DNA of 64,000 nt, taken from NCBI GenBank assembly GCA_964586155.1, contig CAZPHC010000034.1, positions 1 through 64,000 on the forward strand, in the 5' to 3' direction. A program made the translations under genes and the position numbers. Positions within the stretch are counted from its first letter, which is position 1. Each line of letters starts with the position of its first letter. Source of the DNA: SXNM01 sp964586155 (GTDB lineage Bacteria > Myxococcota_A > UBA9042). The notes below the pieces were generated by a model. That model ran no database searches, was not told where the DNA came from, and was given only the letters and a program-made list of their open reading frames with translations. This document shows positions 10,847 to 19,666 of the stretch, one piece after another.

Positions 10847-13800
10847 GGCGGCTCACCAACCTCTGCGCGCTCGTCTGGGCCCTGATCGCCCCGGTGGCCC
10901 TCCCGGGCTGCGATCGGCCGTTCCTGGCGTCGTCGTCGTTCGCGAGCGATGACGACGCGCCGTCCGACGGCACCGGTCTCGGCGACGCGGCGACCGACGC
11001 CGGCGTCGACAGCGCCGAGGTCGAACCGACGCAGGATGCCGAGGACGTCGCCGACACCACGCCCGACGCCGACGCGACCGACAGCGACGCCGCCGAGGAC
11101 GCCGAGGTCGCCGACGGCGCCGATGTCGCCCCCGACGACGTGGACGCCGCCGACGCCAACCCCGGCGACACGGCCGACAGCGCCGACGGCGCCGACGCGA
11201 CCTACCCCGCCTGCGACGGCGGCAAGACGCTGTTCCTGGCCGCGCCCGGCGACCTCGTCCAATTCGACTTGCTGGCCCTGGCACCGGGCCCGGACGGCGG
11301 CCAATGGAGCGCGGGAACGCGGCCCAAAGGCAAGCTCGGCGGCACGGACGCCGCGTTGGTGCGGATCGACGCCACCGGCGACATCGCCTGGAGCATGGCC
11401 TACGGCGGCAGCGGCGACGACGGCGCGCGCGCGGTCGCGTCGTTGGCGGGCGGCGGCGCCCTGCTCGTCGGCTACCGTGACGCAGGCACGACGGCCGCGT
11501 CTGGCCTGTGGATCCGCACCGACAACGCCGGTGCCTCGATCCTCGACGCCAAGCATGCTGGCGCCGATTGGTGGGCGGTCGTCGATCGCGGGGACCTCGG
11601 CTCGCTGGTCTGCGGTGCCGCGGTCAGCACGGACGCTGGCAGCCAGGGCGCGATCGCCAGCCTCGACGCGGCCGGCGGCGTCACCTGGCAGTGGCTCGGC
11701 GGCGGCGCCAAGGACGATCGCCTCGAAGCCCTCGTCGTCGCGAAGGATCACGTCGTCGCGGCCGGCAGCCGTGACGCCCTGACCGCCGGCTGGTTGGCCG
11801 CCGTCAGCGACAAGGGCCAGCCGCTCTGGCAGCGCACCTTCGACGCGGCCAGCGGCGGTACGATCCAGCTCCACGGCCTCAGCCGGACGGGCAGCGGCGA
11901 CCTGATCGCCGTGGGCGCCGCAACCGCCAACGGCCAGGCAGCGCAGGGCCTGGTGGTCTGGGCCGATCCGACGGGCGCTCAGCGCTGGCGCCAGAGCGCC
12001 TCGGGCGCGGCCGACGTCGTGCTGCGGGCCGTGACCACGCGCCTCGCTGGCGACGGCGTCGCCCTCGGGACCATCGGAGCGGCCGCGGCGCGCAAGCCCT
12101 TGCTGGTGAGCTTCGACCGATGGGGCGTCAAGGTCGAGACCAAGGAGCCGAGCACGCCGCCCGGCAGCAAGGACGTGACCGCCACCGCCTTGGTCCGCGG
12201 CGCCGCCGACGACCTCTGGTGGAGCGGCGCCTTCACCGGAGATCAAGACCCCGTCGCCCACGGCTACGTCGTCCACGCCGACCCCTGGGGGGCCATGACC
12301 TGCACCGCCAGCGGAGCCTGCGCTGGCCTCGCCAACGCATGCGACGACGGCAACCCGTGCACCAAGGACCTGTGCAGCCCGAGCGGAGGCTGCACCTCGC
12401 TGCCGGTCTCGTTGCCGTGCGACGACGGCAAGCCCTGCACCACGGGCGAAGCCTGCGCTGCGGGTGCCTGCAGCGGCGGGGGGGCCACGCTCTCCGCCGT
12501 CACCGGCACATCGACCGAGACGCAGGCCCTGCACGCGGCGACCCTGGCCAGCGGTGGCGGCGTCTGGACCGTCGGTCTCTCGCAGAAGAACGTCGTCCAG
12601 CGGGCGTTGATCGAGCGACGCGGCTCCGACGGCCAGGTGCTCGCCTCGGCGGTGCGCGGCAACCCCGGCACCCGCGTCGCCAACGCTGTCGTCGCGCTCG
12701 GCGACGGCAGCGTCGTGGTCGTCGGCACCGGCTTCGACACGGTGGCCCAGGGCAACGAGGTCTGGGTCGAGCGCGACGGTCCCGAGCTCGGCGAGCCCAT
12801 GTGGCAGGCCACGCTCGGCGGCGGCGGCGATCAGGTCGGCCTCGGCGGCGCCCTGCACGCCGATGGCGCCGTCTGGGTCGTCGGCAGCAGCGGAGCCTCG
12901 GGCAAATCGCAGGCCTGGGTCGGCCACTTCAGCGTCGGCGGCGCGGTGCTCGGCTCGTCCGCGTTCGGCGACGGCGCCGATCAGGGCCTCGCCGCGGCGG
13001 TGGCGAACGGCGGTGTGCTCGCCGCCTGTGGTCACCGCGTGGCGGTCGGCAAGAGCGCGAGCGACGCCTGGCTGGTGCGCTGGGACGCCGCCGGCAAGCA
13101 GGTCGGATCGTCCCAGCACGGCGAGGGCGCCAACCACCGCTGCGAGGCCCTGCGGCCGCTGGGGACTGGCTGGCTGCTCGCCGGGCACCAGGACAACAAC
13201 ACCGTCGGCGGCAGCGCCGGCTGGATGCACGCGATCGACGCCGCCGGCAAGGAGCTCTGGACCCAGGCGACCGGCAGCAGCGGCGTCAACGGCTTCGCCG
13301 CGGTCGAGGTGATGGCTGACGGTCGCATCTTCGGCGCCGGCAGCGTCACGGACGATGGCTCGACCGTGCCGACGGCGTGGCTGTTCCGTGTCTCGCCCAC
13401 CGGTGCCTACATCGAAGAGACCTACCCTGGCGGCGAGGGGGCCGACGGGATCGCCGCGACGCTGCGGGGCCCGGACGACAGCCTGATCTTCGTCGGCCAT
13501 CGCGTCGGCAGCGGCGCCGGCTCTGCCACCTGGTTCGAGCGCCGCGACCCTTGGGCCAACGAGACCTGCGGCGCGGGCAGCTGCTTCTCGACCACCTTCA
13601 AGGCCTGCGACGACGCCAACCCGTGCACCTTCGACGCCTGCGATCCGAACGCGGGCTGCAAGCACTCGACCTTCAACGACGGCACCTGGTGCGACGGTGG
13701 CGCCTGCCACGCCGGCAGCTGCCTCGCGGTGCCGAACGGCAAGCTCTACATCGCCAAGGGCAGCTTCTGGATGGGCGCTGACGGCAAGGGCGCGGCGGTC

Positions 13801-14502
13801 GGCCCGGCGCACCTCGTCACGCTCAAGGGCCTGCTGATCGACGAGCGCGAGGTGACGGTCGACGACTACGACGCCTGCGTCCAGGCCAAGGCCTGCACGG
13901 CGCCCAAGACGTACAGCCCTGGCCCCTCGGCCCTGTACAACTACGGCCGCCCGGGCGCCGGCCAGCACCCGGTCAACGGCGTCACCTGGCAGCAGGCCGT
14001 CGACGCCTGCACCTTCCGCAAGGGGCGCCTGCCGACCGAGGCCGAGTGGGAGTACGTCGCGCGCGGCACGTGCCCGGACCCTGCCGACCTGCCCGGCTGC
14101 AAGGCGCAGATGCGCACCTACCCCTGGGGCGAGGACACGCCGAGCTGTTCGTACGCCGTCATCGCGTCGACCGGTGGCACCACCTCGGGTGACGGCTGCG
14201 GTGTCGGCACCACCGCGCCGGTCGGCAGCAAGCCGGACGGATCCAGCCCCTTTGGCGCGCTCGACATGATCGGCAACGTCTGGGAGTGGGTCGCCGACTG
14301 GTACACCACCGACGGCTACCCGGCCGGCGCCGCGACCGACCCGACCGGCGCCGCGACCGGAACCTCCCGCGCCCGTCGCGGCGGCGCCTTTGCCGACATC
14401 TCGGGCCAGAACGAAGGCAAGCAAGCCTGGAACCGCGCGGGCTCGCCGCCGACCGCGACGCTGCACACCATCGGCTTCCGCTGCGCCTACGACCTGCCGT
14501 GA
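10843..14502 (+). CDS. Large lipoprotein: propeller-like repeats, Cys-rich modules and C-terminal FGE/sulfatase-modifying domain
   Basis: A 1219-residue lipoprotein (lipobox LPGC, Cys23). Residues ~28-120 are an Asp/Ala/Thr-rich linker. Two blocks (~125-480 and ~545-900) consist of repeated ~45-residue units with the pattern W...GG...D......G, as in bacterial beta-propeller (SBBP/delta-60-like) repeats. They are separated and followed by small Cys modules (CDDGNPCTKDLC..., CDDANPCTFDAC...). The last ~250 residues are an FGE/SUMF1-type domain (YIAKGSFWMG, GRLPTEAEWEY, GNVWEWVADWY, RRGGAF, GFRCAYD). The formylglycine-generating fold is often reused for substrate recognition or phosphorylation-independent signalling; catalytic activity here is unproven. 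It overlaps the upstream TPR gene by 4 bp. Confidence 0.85.
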   Translation: MRRLTNLCALVWALIAPVALPGCDRPFLASSSFASDDDAPSDGTGLGDAATDAGVDSAEVEPTQDAEDVADTTPDADATDSDAAEDAEVADGADVAPDDVDAADANPGDTADSADGADATYPACDGGKTLFLAAPGDLVQFDLLALAPGPDGGQWSAGTRPKGKLGGTDAALVRIDATGDIAWSMAYGGSGDDGARAVASLAGGGALLVGYRDAGTTAASGLWIRTDNAGASILDAKHAGADWWAVVDRGDLGSLVCGAAVSTDAGSQGAIASLDAAGGVTWQWLGGGAKDDRLEALVVAKDHVVAAGSRDALTAGWLAAVSDKGQPLWQRTFDAASGGTIQLHGLSRTGSGDLIAVGAATANGQAAQGLVVWADPTGAQRWRQSASGAADVVLRAVTTRLAGDGVALGTIGAAAARKPLLVSFDRWGVKVETKEPSTPPGSKDVTATALVRGAADDLWWSGAFTGDQDPVAHGYVVHADPWGAMTCTASGACAGLANACDDGNPCTKDLCSPSGGCTSLPVSLPCDDGKPCTTGEACAAGACSGGGATLSAVTGTSTETQALHAATLASGGGVWTVGLSQKNVVQRALIERRGSDGQVLASAVRGNPGTRVANAVVALGDGSVVVVGTGFDTVAQGNEVWVERDGPELGEPMWQATLGGGGDQVGLGGALHADGAVWVVGSSGASGKSQAWVGHFSVGGAVLGSSAFGDGADQGLAAAVANGGVLAACGHRVAVGKSASDAWLVRWDAAGKQVGSSQHGEGANHRCEALRPLGTGWLLAGHQDNNTVGGSAGWMHAIDAAGKELWTQATGSSGVNGFAAVEVMADGRIFGAGSVTDDGSTVPTAWLFRVSPTGAYIEETYPGGEGADGIAATLRGPDDSLIFVGHRVGSGAGSATWFERRDPWANETCGAGSCFSTTFKACDDANPCTFDACDPNAGCKHSTFNDGTWCDGGACHAGSCLAVPNGKLYIAKGSFWMGADGKGAAVGPAHLVTLKGLLIDEREVTVDDYDACVQAKACTAPKTYSPGPSALYNYGRPGAGQHPVNGVTWQQAVDACTFRKGRLPTEAEWEYVARGTCPDPADLPGCKAQMRTYPWGEDTPSCSYAVIASTGGTTSGDGCGVGTTAPVGSKPDGSSPFGALDMIGNVWEWVADWYTTDGYPAGAATDPTGAATGTSRARRGGAFADISGQNEGKQAWNRAGSPPTATLHTIGFRCAYDLP

Positions 14503-14525
14503 GCCCCACGGCGCCAGGACCGACC

Positions 14526-15266
14526 ATGCCTCGCACGCCCCACGAGCCCGCCGCCGGACGGCCTCCTCGCGAGGTGCCAGGCACCTTGCAGATTCGTCCT
14601 CGCGAGGTGCCAGGCACCTTGCAGACCGCGCTCCTGGCCATCCTGGTCGCGACGACCCTCGGTGGTTGCGCCGGCGCCGAGGCCCTGCGCCGACGCGAGG
14701 GCCCGCGCTACGCCGCCGAGACGCATTCCTGGGTTCACGAGGTCATGCGCCTGGGCCGCAACGGCATGTGGCTGGTCGTGCGTGGCTACCACACCGGCGA
14801 CGACGTCGTCGCGGTCGCGACCAACGCGCCGCTCTCGCACGCGGCGATCTTGGACCACGACAACGCCGAGATCATCGAAGCGGTCGGTGACGGCGTCCGC
14901 GTCGTGCCGCTCGCCAAGCTGCTGCGCGAGTCGCATCGGGTCCAGATCGTGCGCCCGGCCGGCTGGACCGAGCAGCGCGGCGCCGAGGCGGTCCAGCGGG
15001 CGCGCAGCCAGGTCGGCCGCGGCTACGACTTCCTCGGCGTCGTTGGCGCACCCGACCGCAACCGCTGGTACTGCAGCGAGCTCGCCGCGTGGTCGATGGG
15101 CGTCCCGGTCGACAAGCTCGGCGCCTGGCACGTGATCCACCCGAAGGACCTGCACCGCCAGGGCACGCTGCTCTTTGACTCGCAAGCCCGCGACGGCCGC
15201 CCGGACCGCGCAGATCCGTCCGCCGCGGTCGACGCCGCCGCGCCGGCCACGGCCACCGCCGACTGA
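14526..15266 (+). CDS. YiiX/YebB-like (permuted NlpC/P60) cysteine hydrolase lipoprotein
   Basis: A 246-residue predicted lipoprotein with lipobox LGGC (Cys48). The mature part has the permuted papain-like order: SHAAIL supplies the His, and WYCSELAAW the nucleophilic Cys, with a GYDFLGV strand between. Family members hydrolyse peptide or lipid amide/ester bonds at the envelope; the substrate is unknown. The N-terminus is odd: two in-frame copies of the dispersed palindromic repeat (PREVPGTLQ twice, period 11 residues) sit directly before the hydrophobic core. Without them the lipid-attachment Cys would be at residue 26, a normal position. The ATG at 14526 was chosen as the only ATG; a TTG at the end of the second repeat is an alternative start. 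It follows the FGE lipoprotein by 23 bp. Confidence 0.75.
   Translation: MPRTPHEPAAGRPPREVPGTLQIRPREVPGTLQTALLAILVATTLGGCAGAEALRRREGPRYAAETHSWVHEVMRLGRNGMWLVVRGYHTGDDVVAVATNAPLSHAAILDHDNAEIIEAVGDGVRVVPLAKLLRESHRVQIVRPAGWTEQRGAEAVQRARSQVGRGYDFLGVVGAPDRNRWYCSELAAWSMGVPVDKLGAWHVIHPKDLHRQGTLLFDSQARDGRPDRADPSAAVDAAAPATATAD
14565..14624 (-). repeat. Two in-frame copies of the dispersed palindromic element
   Basis: Two identical 27-base copies (14565-14591 and 14598-14624) at a period of 33 bases, in the orientation opposite to the copy at 3188. Each contains GAGGTGCC-A-GGCACCTTG. Being 33 bases apart they keep the reading frame and add 22 residues to the signal peptide of the hydrolase. Confidence 0.8.
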
Positions 15267-15283
15267 GCGCCGACGCCGCGGCC

Positions 15284-16015
15284 TCAGGCCTCGAACCGAC
15301 CCTGCTCCAAAAAGCGCAACACCATCGCCTGCACCCGCGCGTCGTTCATGATCCAGGTGTGGCTGACGTCGACCGTGGCGAAGTCGACCATGCCGGCGAG
15401 GTGGGTCTCGTCGACCGCGACCGTGCCGTCGTTGGGCCGGTCGGCGCCGAAGACCCCGAGCGACGACGAGAGCCAGCTGATCGGGTTGCCGAGGGTGCGG
15501 GCGCGGGTCCCGGCGATGACGCCGACCTCGGCGCGCAGCGACGTCGGCCAGCCCTCGTGGCGCTGCACGTCCGCGCCGGCTGGGCCGTAGAGCCAGCCGA
15601 ACGGGCCGAAATCCTGCATCGATCGCGCCAGGTCGCTGCCGGCGTTCGGTGGCGCCAGCATCACGACCCGGCGCAGGCGCACGCGCTCGTTCATGTGCCG
15701 CACCAGCACGCCGCCCAGCGAGTGGGTCACGGCGTCGACCTCGACGTCGCCGAGCTCGTCATGGACCCAGCCGGCGACGGCGTCGGCCAGCTCGGCGACC
15801 CCGCGTTGCCGCGACGGATAGGTCCGCGCCCAGGTCGGGTGGCCGGCCTTGCGCAGCGTGCGCCCGAGACCCGCCATCGACAGGTGCGTGCGCGCCAGCC
15901 CGTGCAGCAGCAGCACCGGGCGGTTGCTGCCGGAGGCCGCGCCGCGCGGCGTCGTCCCGGCGGTGCCGGCGTGGGGGCTGGGGTGATGCGCGTGATCTTC
16001 GAGCGGCCGACTCAA
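15284..16015 (-). CDS. Alpha/beta-hydrolase, triacylglycerol lipase/esterase-like
   Basis: A 243-residue hydrolase. PVLLLHGLARTHLSM is the oxyanion-hole strand-loop, DAVTHSLGGVLVRH carries the nucleophile (THSLGG in place of the usual GHSxG), and VDVSHTWIM near the end supplies the His. The fold and motif order fit cytoplasmic lipase/esterase or phospholipase-like enzymes. No signal peptide is seen. The likely start is TTG at 16015: it overlaps the upstream stop (TTGA) and GAGG lies 7 bp before it. A further-upstream frame start at 16057 lies inside the acyltransferase gene. It is the third gene of an overlapping unit with the acyltransferase and adenosine deaminase. Confidence 0.75.
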   Translation of the reverse strand: MSRPLEDHAHHPSPHAGTAGTTPRGAASGSNRPVLLLHGLARTHLSMAGLGRTLRKAGHPTWARTYPSRQRGVAELADAVAGWVHDELGDVEVDAVTHSLGGVLVRHMNERVRLRRVVMLAPPNAGSDLARSMQDFGPFGWLYGPAGADVQRHEGWPTSLRAEVGVIAGTRARTLGNPISWLSSSLGVFGADRPNDGTVAVDETHLAGMVDFATVDVSHTWIMNDARVQAMVLRFLEQGRFEA

Positions 16016-17577
16016 GGCGGTTCCTCTGCGAGCAGCTCCGCGAACGCGGCCATCCACGCCGGCTGCTCGGCTGCATCCACGCCCTGGGCGTCCATGGCCG
16101 CGGCCGCGACCTCGCCGTCCCGGCCGTCCCAGTCAAGCACGCGGCCGGTCGCCGCGTCACCCACGCGTGCCGCGCTGGCCTCCAAGAACAGCGGCTCCAG
16201 GTCCGGCGGCAGGTGGCGCACCACCGCCGCGACCACGCCAGCCTCGAGGCGGCGGCGCTCGCGGCGCAGATCTGCGACCTCGGTGCGGAAGCGGAAGAAG
16301 CGCAGCAGCGAGACCAGGACCTCGCGGCCGTCGGCGTAGCGCTCCATCACCCGCAGCGCGGCGAGGCCCGAGAGCGGCAGCAGCGGCAGCGCGGCGAGCC
16401 CCATGCCGCCCCAGCGGACGCCGAGGGCGACGCCGGCCGCCAGCCAGGTCAGCATCACCAACGCCAGGCCGACCAGGAGCTTCGTCGTCGCGATCACGTC
16501 GCGGCGTGGCGTCAGCGTGCCGCCGATCCACCACGCCAGCAGCGCCGCCGGGCCGTGCAGCAGCAGGCCGGGGATCGCCAGCGGCAGCAGCAGCAGCGCC
16601 GGTCCCGTGCGGCGCCAGAAGCGCGCCAGCACCGCCGAGGCGCTCCATGACGCCTGCAGGTCGCGTTCGGTCAGGTCGATCGCGTCGAGCCGGGCCCGAA
16701 ACGCGCGCACCGCGTCGAAGAGCTTGCGGATGTCTTCGCGATCCTTGACCTTCTCGTAGCCTGCGGCGAATCGGCGCCCCAGCTCGACGCGCGCCTCCAG
16801 CGACAGCCCCGGCGGCTGGTAGAGACGACGCACGGTCTCGAGCACGCGCAGGGTCTCCCAATCCTCGCCTTGGATCGTCAGCGCCCGCAGCGCAAGGTCG
16901 ATCTGTTCGGTCAGCTCGCGCGCGGCCTTGCGCGGATCGGCCTCGGATCGAGCGAGCCAGCCGCGATCGACCGCGATCGGCGGGCCGAAGCGGACCAGCA
17001 CGTTCGAACGAAAGCGTCGGGGCGCCGAGTAGTTCAGCCCCACGGGCACGATCTGCACCGCGACGTCCGGGCGCGCGGCGCAGGCGCCCAGGGCCACCCG
17101 TGCCGCGCCGGTCTTGAGCGGCTGCAGCTGCGCCTCGTCGTGGCTGCATCCTTCGGGGAAGATGCCGATCGCGCCGCCGGTCGTCAGGTGCCCGGCCAGC
17201 GCGGCGAAGGCTGCGGCGTTGTCGACCCGGTCGGGCGCCTGCACCGCGCTCGGATCGACCTTGCCGTCGGCGTCGACACGGCGGCGGATCGCGACCGCGC
17301 CGACGCCCTGCAGCACCGGCCGCAGCAGCGGGTTGGCAAAGAGCACGTCCTTGGCCGCGAACGCCACGGTCCGCTGCGACGTCGCGAGCAAGACTGCCGG
17401 ATCGAGCAAGGAGTTCGGATGGTTGCCGACAAGCAGCAGCGGCCCGTCGCCCGGCACCAGCTCATCGCCCACGACCTGGACCCGGCGGAAGAACACCCCG
17501 AGCATCCAGCGGATCGCCCGGCGCAGCGGCCGGTACAGCCACGGCGCCTCGGTCGTCTGCGGCGGTGCGGCCCCCAT
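16012..17577 (-). CDS. PlsC-type acyltransferase with membrane domain
   Basis: A 521-residue protein. The N-terminal half is a glycerol-phosphate acyltransferase (PlsC/GPAT) domain: GNHPNSLLDP (HxxxxD catalytic motif), then IGIFPEGCSHDE (the substrate-binding FPEG motif). The C-terminal half has four hydrophobic stretches (~330-440) and a helical tail. Two-part proteins of this type are lysophospholipid or acyl-sugar acyltransferases of uncertain substrate. It starts 1 bp into the stop of the adenosine deaminase (TGATG) and ends overlapping the lipase start, so the three genes are translationally coupled. A role in lipid remodelling with the lipase is an inference from this coupling. Confidence 0.85.
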   Translation of the reverse strand: MGAAPPQTTEAPWLYRPLRRAIRWMLGVFFRRVQVVGDELVPGDGPLLLVGNHPNSLLDPAVLLATSQRTVAFAAKDVLFANPLLRPVLQGVGAVAIRRRVDADGKVDPSAVQAPDRVDNAAAFAALAGHLTTGGAIGIFPEGCSHDEAQLQPLKTGAARVALGACAARPDVAVQIVPVGLNYSAPRRFRSNVLVRFGPPIAVDRGWLARSEADPRKAARELTEQIDLALRALTIQGEDWETLRVLETVRRLYQPPGLSLEARVELGRRFAAGYEKVKDREDIRKLFDAVRAFRARLDAIDLTERDLQASWSASAVLARFWRRTGPALLLLPLAIPGLLLHGPAALLAWWIGGTLTPRRDVIATTKLLVGLALVMLTWLAAGVALGVRWGGMGLAALPLLPLSGLAALRVMERYADGREVLVSLLRFFRFRTEVADLRRERRRLEAGVVAAVVRHLPPDLEPLFLEASAARVGDAATGRVLDWDGRDGEVAAAAMDAQGVDAAEQPAWMAAFAELLAEEPP

Positions 17578-18602
17578 CAGCGACCTCCCTCGCGGCCGAA
17601 GCGGGCGGCGTGGCCGTGGCCGATGGCCCGCAGCAGCGCCGCGTCGTCCATGCCCGGCAGCGTGCGTGCCAGCGCGTGTTCGCCCGGCGCGTCGACCGCC
17701 GACAGCAGCGTGTTGTCGGTGCAGATGCAGACCCGCACCCCCTGCGCCAGCAGCGCGCCGATCGGATGCTGCGCCGGCGTCGCGATGGCGCCGACGTGCA
17801 CGTTCGACGAGATGCAGGCCTCGATCGTGACGCCGCGCTCGCGCACCAGGTCGACCACGCGCGGGTCGGCGAGCAACGTCGTGCCGTGGCCGATGCGCTG
17901 CGCGCCGAGCTGCGCGATCGCCACCGCGATCTCTGCCGGCGGCCGGCCCTCGCCAGCGTGCACCGTGACGCCGAGCCCGGCGCGGCGCGCGCGCTGGAAC
18001 GCTGCGCCGTAGTCCGTCATGCCGAACGAAGCGCCAGGTGCCGGCCCGCCCGCCAGGTCGACGCCGACGACCGCCGGATGGGCGATCGCCATGTCGACCA
18101 GCGCCTCGACCAGCGCCGGCGGCTCGCCATAGAGCGCGCAGAGCAGCAGGCCAGCGCGCCCGGCGAGGCCCTCGGCCGCCGCGTCGATCATGCGTCGCAT
18201 CCGCGTCAGGTCGGGCGTCGGCTCGCCGGGCTGGCCGTGCAGCTGCGGCGCGAAGCGCAGCTCCAGGGTGCCGACGCCCTCGGCCGCGGCGTCGGCGCAG
18301 ATCTCGTCGGCGACCAGCGCCACCGCCTCGGGACGGCCCAGCGTGGCCAGCGTCGTCGCGAAGCAGGCCAGCGCGGCGTCCAAGCCCATGCCGGCAAAGA
18401 AGCGCGGAATCTCGGCCATCGCGAGACCCTCGGCCGCGGCCAGCGCGCGCAGCGTCTGCGCCCGCATCGAGCCGTCGAGGTGTCGATGCAGGTCCGCGAG
18501 CGGTCGCGGGCCGAACCGGTCGAGCCCGGGCAGGTCGCCGAGCGCGCCGAGATGGCTCCGATCGCCGGTGGACGCGGCGTCTTGGGATCCCAAAGGGTGC
18601 AT
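17577..18602 (-). CDS. add: Adenosine deaminase (amidohydrolase)
   Basis: A 341-residue zinc amidohydrolase converting adenosine to inosine. Ligands are visible: H39-R-H41 in DLHRHLDGS, H215-AGE-E218 (His and catalytic Glu), H239 in IGHGT, and Asp296 in CTDN. The second Asp of the usual TDD motif is Asn, a change also known in actinobacterial adenosine deaminases, so the assignment stands but related aminodeoxyfutalosine or adenine deaminases cannot be excluded. The ATG at 18602 has GGAG 8 bp upstream. It is first in the unit with the acyltransferase and lipase, and divergent from the Pel-type locus. Confidence 0.85.
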   Translation of the reverse strand: MHPLGSQDAASTGDRSHLGALGDLPGLDRFGPRPLADLHRHLDGSMRAQTLRALAAAEGLAMAEIPRFFAGMGLDAALACFATTLATLGRPEAVALVADEICADAAAEGVGTLELRFAPQLHGQPGEPTPDLTRMRRMIDAAAEGLAGRAGLLLCALYGEPPALVEALVDMAIAHPAVVGVDLAGGPAPGASFGMTDYGAAFQRARRAGLGVTVHAGEGRPPAEIAVAIAQLGAQRIGHGTTLLADPRVVDLVRERGVTIEACISSNVHVGAIATPAQHPIGALLAQGVRVCICTDNTLLSAVDAPGEHALARTLPGMDDAALLRAIGHGHAARFGREGGR

Positions 18603-18703
18603 CGCTCCAACTCCAGGTCGGCAGGGTCAATCGCGGCCCACGCGCCGTCAAGCGGCGGTTTGCTTGCCCCTCGCCGCGCCTCCCAGCATCCTGTCGGCGG
18701 GCG

Positions 18704-19666
18704 ATGCGGAGCGCGCGGCGGCTGCGGCGCAGACAGGTGGCAAGCGTGGTTCAACAGCGCGGGCGCAGCGTCGAGGCGGAACGGCCCGGCGCACCGAGGG
18801 TCGCTCCTTGGCTGTGCATCGGGCTCATGGCGTGGCTGCTCGCGGCATGCGCCGGCAAGCCCGTGGTGCAGCCGACCTGGGCGGTCTACTACGGCGTCGA
18901 CGCGCCACCCGAGCTGCTGCAGGGCTACCAGCTCGTGGTGCTCGACCCCGGCTTCACCGGCGACCTCGCTGCGGTCAAGGCCAAGGGCGCCAAGGTGCTG
19001 GCCTACCTCAGCCTCGGCGAGATCAACGAGCAGCGCCAGGAGTTCGCCCAGGCCCGCTCGATGCAGCTGCTGCTCGAGGCCAACCCCAACTGGCCAGGCG
19101 CCTGGGCCGTCGACATCCGCGACCCCCGCTGGCGCGCCGTCATCGTCCAGACCGTCGCGCCCGCGCTGCTGGCGCGAGGCTTCGACGGCTTGTTCCTGGA
19201 CACCATCGACTCGTCGCTCTGGCTCGAGACGCGCGAGCCGGCGCGCTTCAGCGGCATGAAGGACGCCGCCGTGGCGCTGATCACGGCGCTGCACGCCGCG
19301 TCGCCGGCGAGCATCCTGGTGCTCAACGGCGGCCTCGAGATCGCCGGCCCGCTGCGCGGCATCGTCGACCGCATCGCGATCGAGTCGACGCTCTCAACCT
19401 GGGACTTCGCGCGCAAGGAGCCACGCTGGCGCAGCGGCGACGAACGCGCCCAGGCCCTGCGACGCATCGCCGCGGCGCGCGCCGCCAACCCCAAGCTCGA
19501 GGTCTACGCGCTCGACTATTGGGATCCCGACGATCGCGCTTCGATCGCGACGATCTACCGCAGCCAGCGCCAGGCGGGCCTGGTGCCCTACGTCGCGACC
19601 ATCGCGCTCGACCGCGTCGTCGCCGAGCCCGTGGCCACGCCGGCGCCCACGGATCTCGCACCGTGA
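18704..19666 (+). CDS. PelA-like hydrolase half: GH114/GH166-type endo-galactosaminidase lipoprotein
   Basis: A ~320-residue lipoprotein (lipobox LAAC followed by AGK). The mature part is a TIM-barrel of the GH114/GH166 type: WAVYYGVDAP at the start, VLAYLSLGEIN, then GFDGLFLDTIDS, and IAIESTLSTWD. These match the hydrolase domain of Pseudomonas PelA, including the Asp of FLDT and the Glu of the AES motif, the proposed catalytic residues. It should cleave alpha-1,4-linked GalNAc-rich Pel polymer. In the classical protein this domain is fused to a deacetylase; here the deacetylase is a separate gene 14 kb away. The start is uncertain: ATG 18704 gives a long basic N-terminus; GTG 18746, with AGGTGG 5 bp upstream, gives a more usual lipoprotein. 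Overlaps the next gene by 4 bp (GTGA). Confidence 0.85.
   Translation: MRSARRLRRRQVASVVQQRGRSVEAERPGAPRVAPWLCIGLMAWLLAACAGKPVVQPTWAVYYGVDAPPELLQGYQLVVLDPGFTGDLAAVKAKGAKVLAYLSLGEINEQRQEFAQARSMQLLLEANPNWPGAWAVDIRDPRWRAVIVQTVAPALLARGFDGLFLDTIDSSLWLETREPARFSGMKDAAVALITALHAASPASILVLNGGLEIAGPLRGIVDRIAIESTLSTWDFARKEPRWRSGDERAQALRRIAAARAANPKLEVYALDYWDPDDRASIATIYRSQRQAGLVPYVATIALDRVVAEPVATPAPTDLAP

Noticed and set aside
18704..19666. Hydrolase gene as a frameshifted remnant of pelA
   Set aside because: It is complete with its own lipoprotein signal and stop coupling, and the deacetylase lies 14 kb away with its own signal peptide and promoter.
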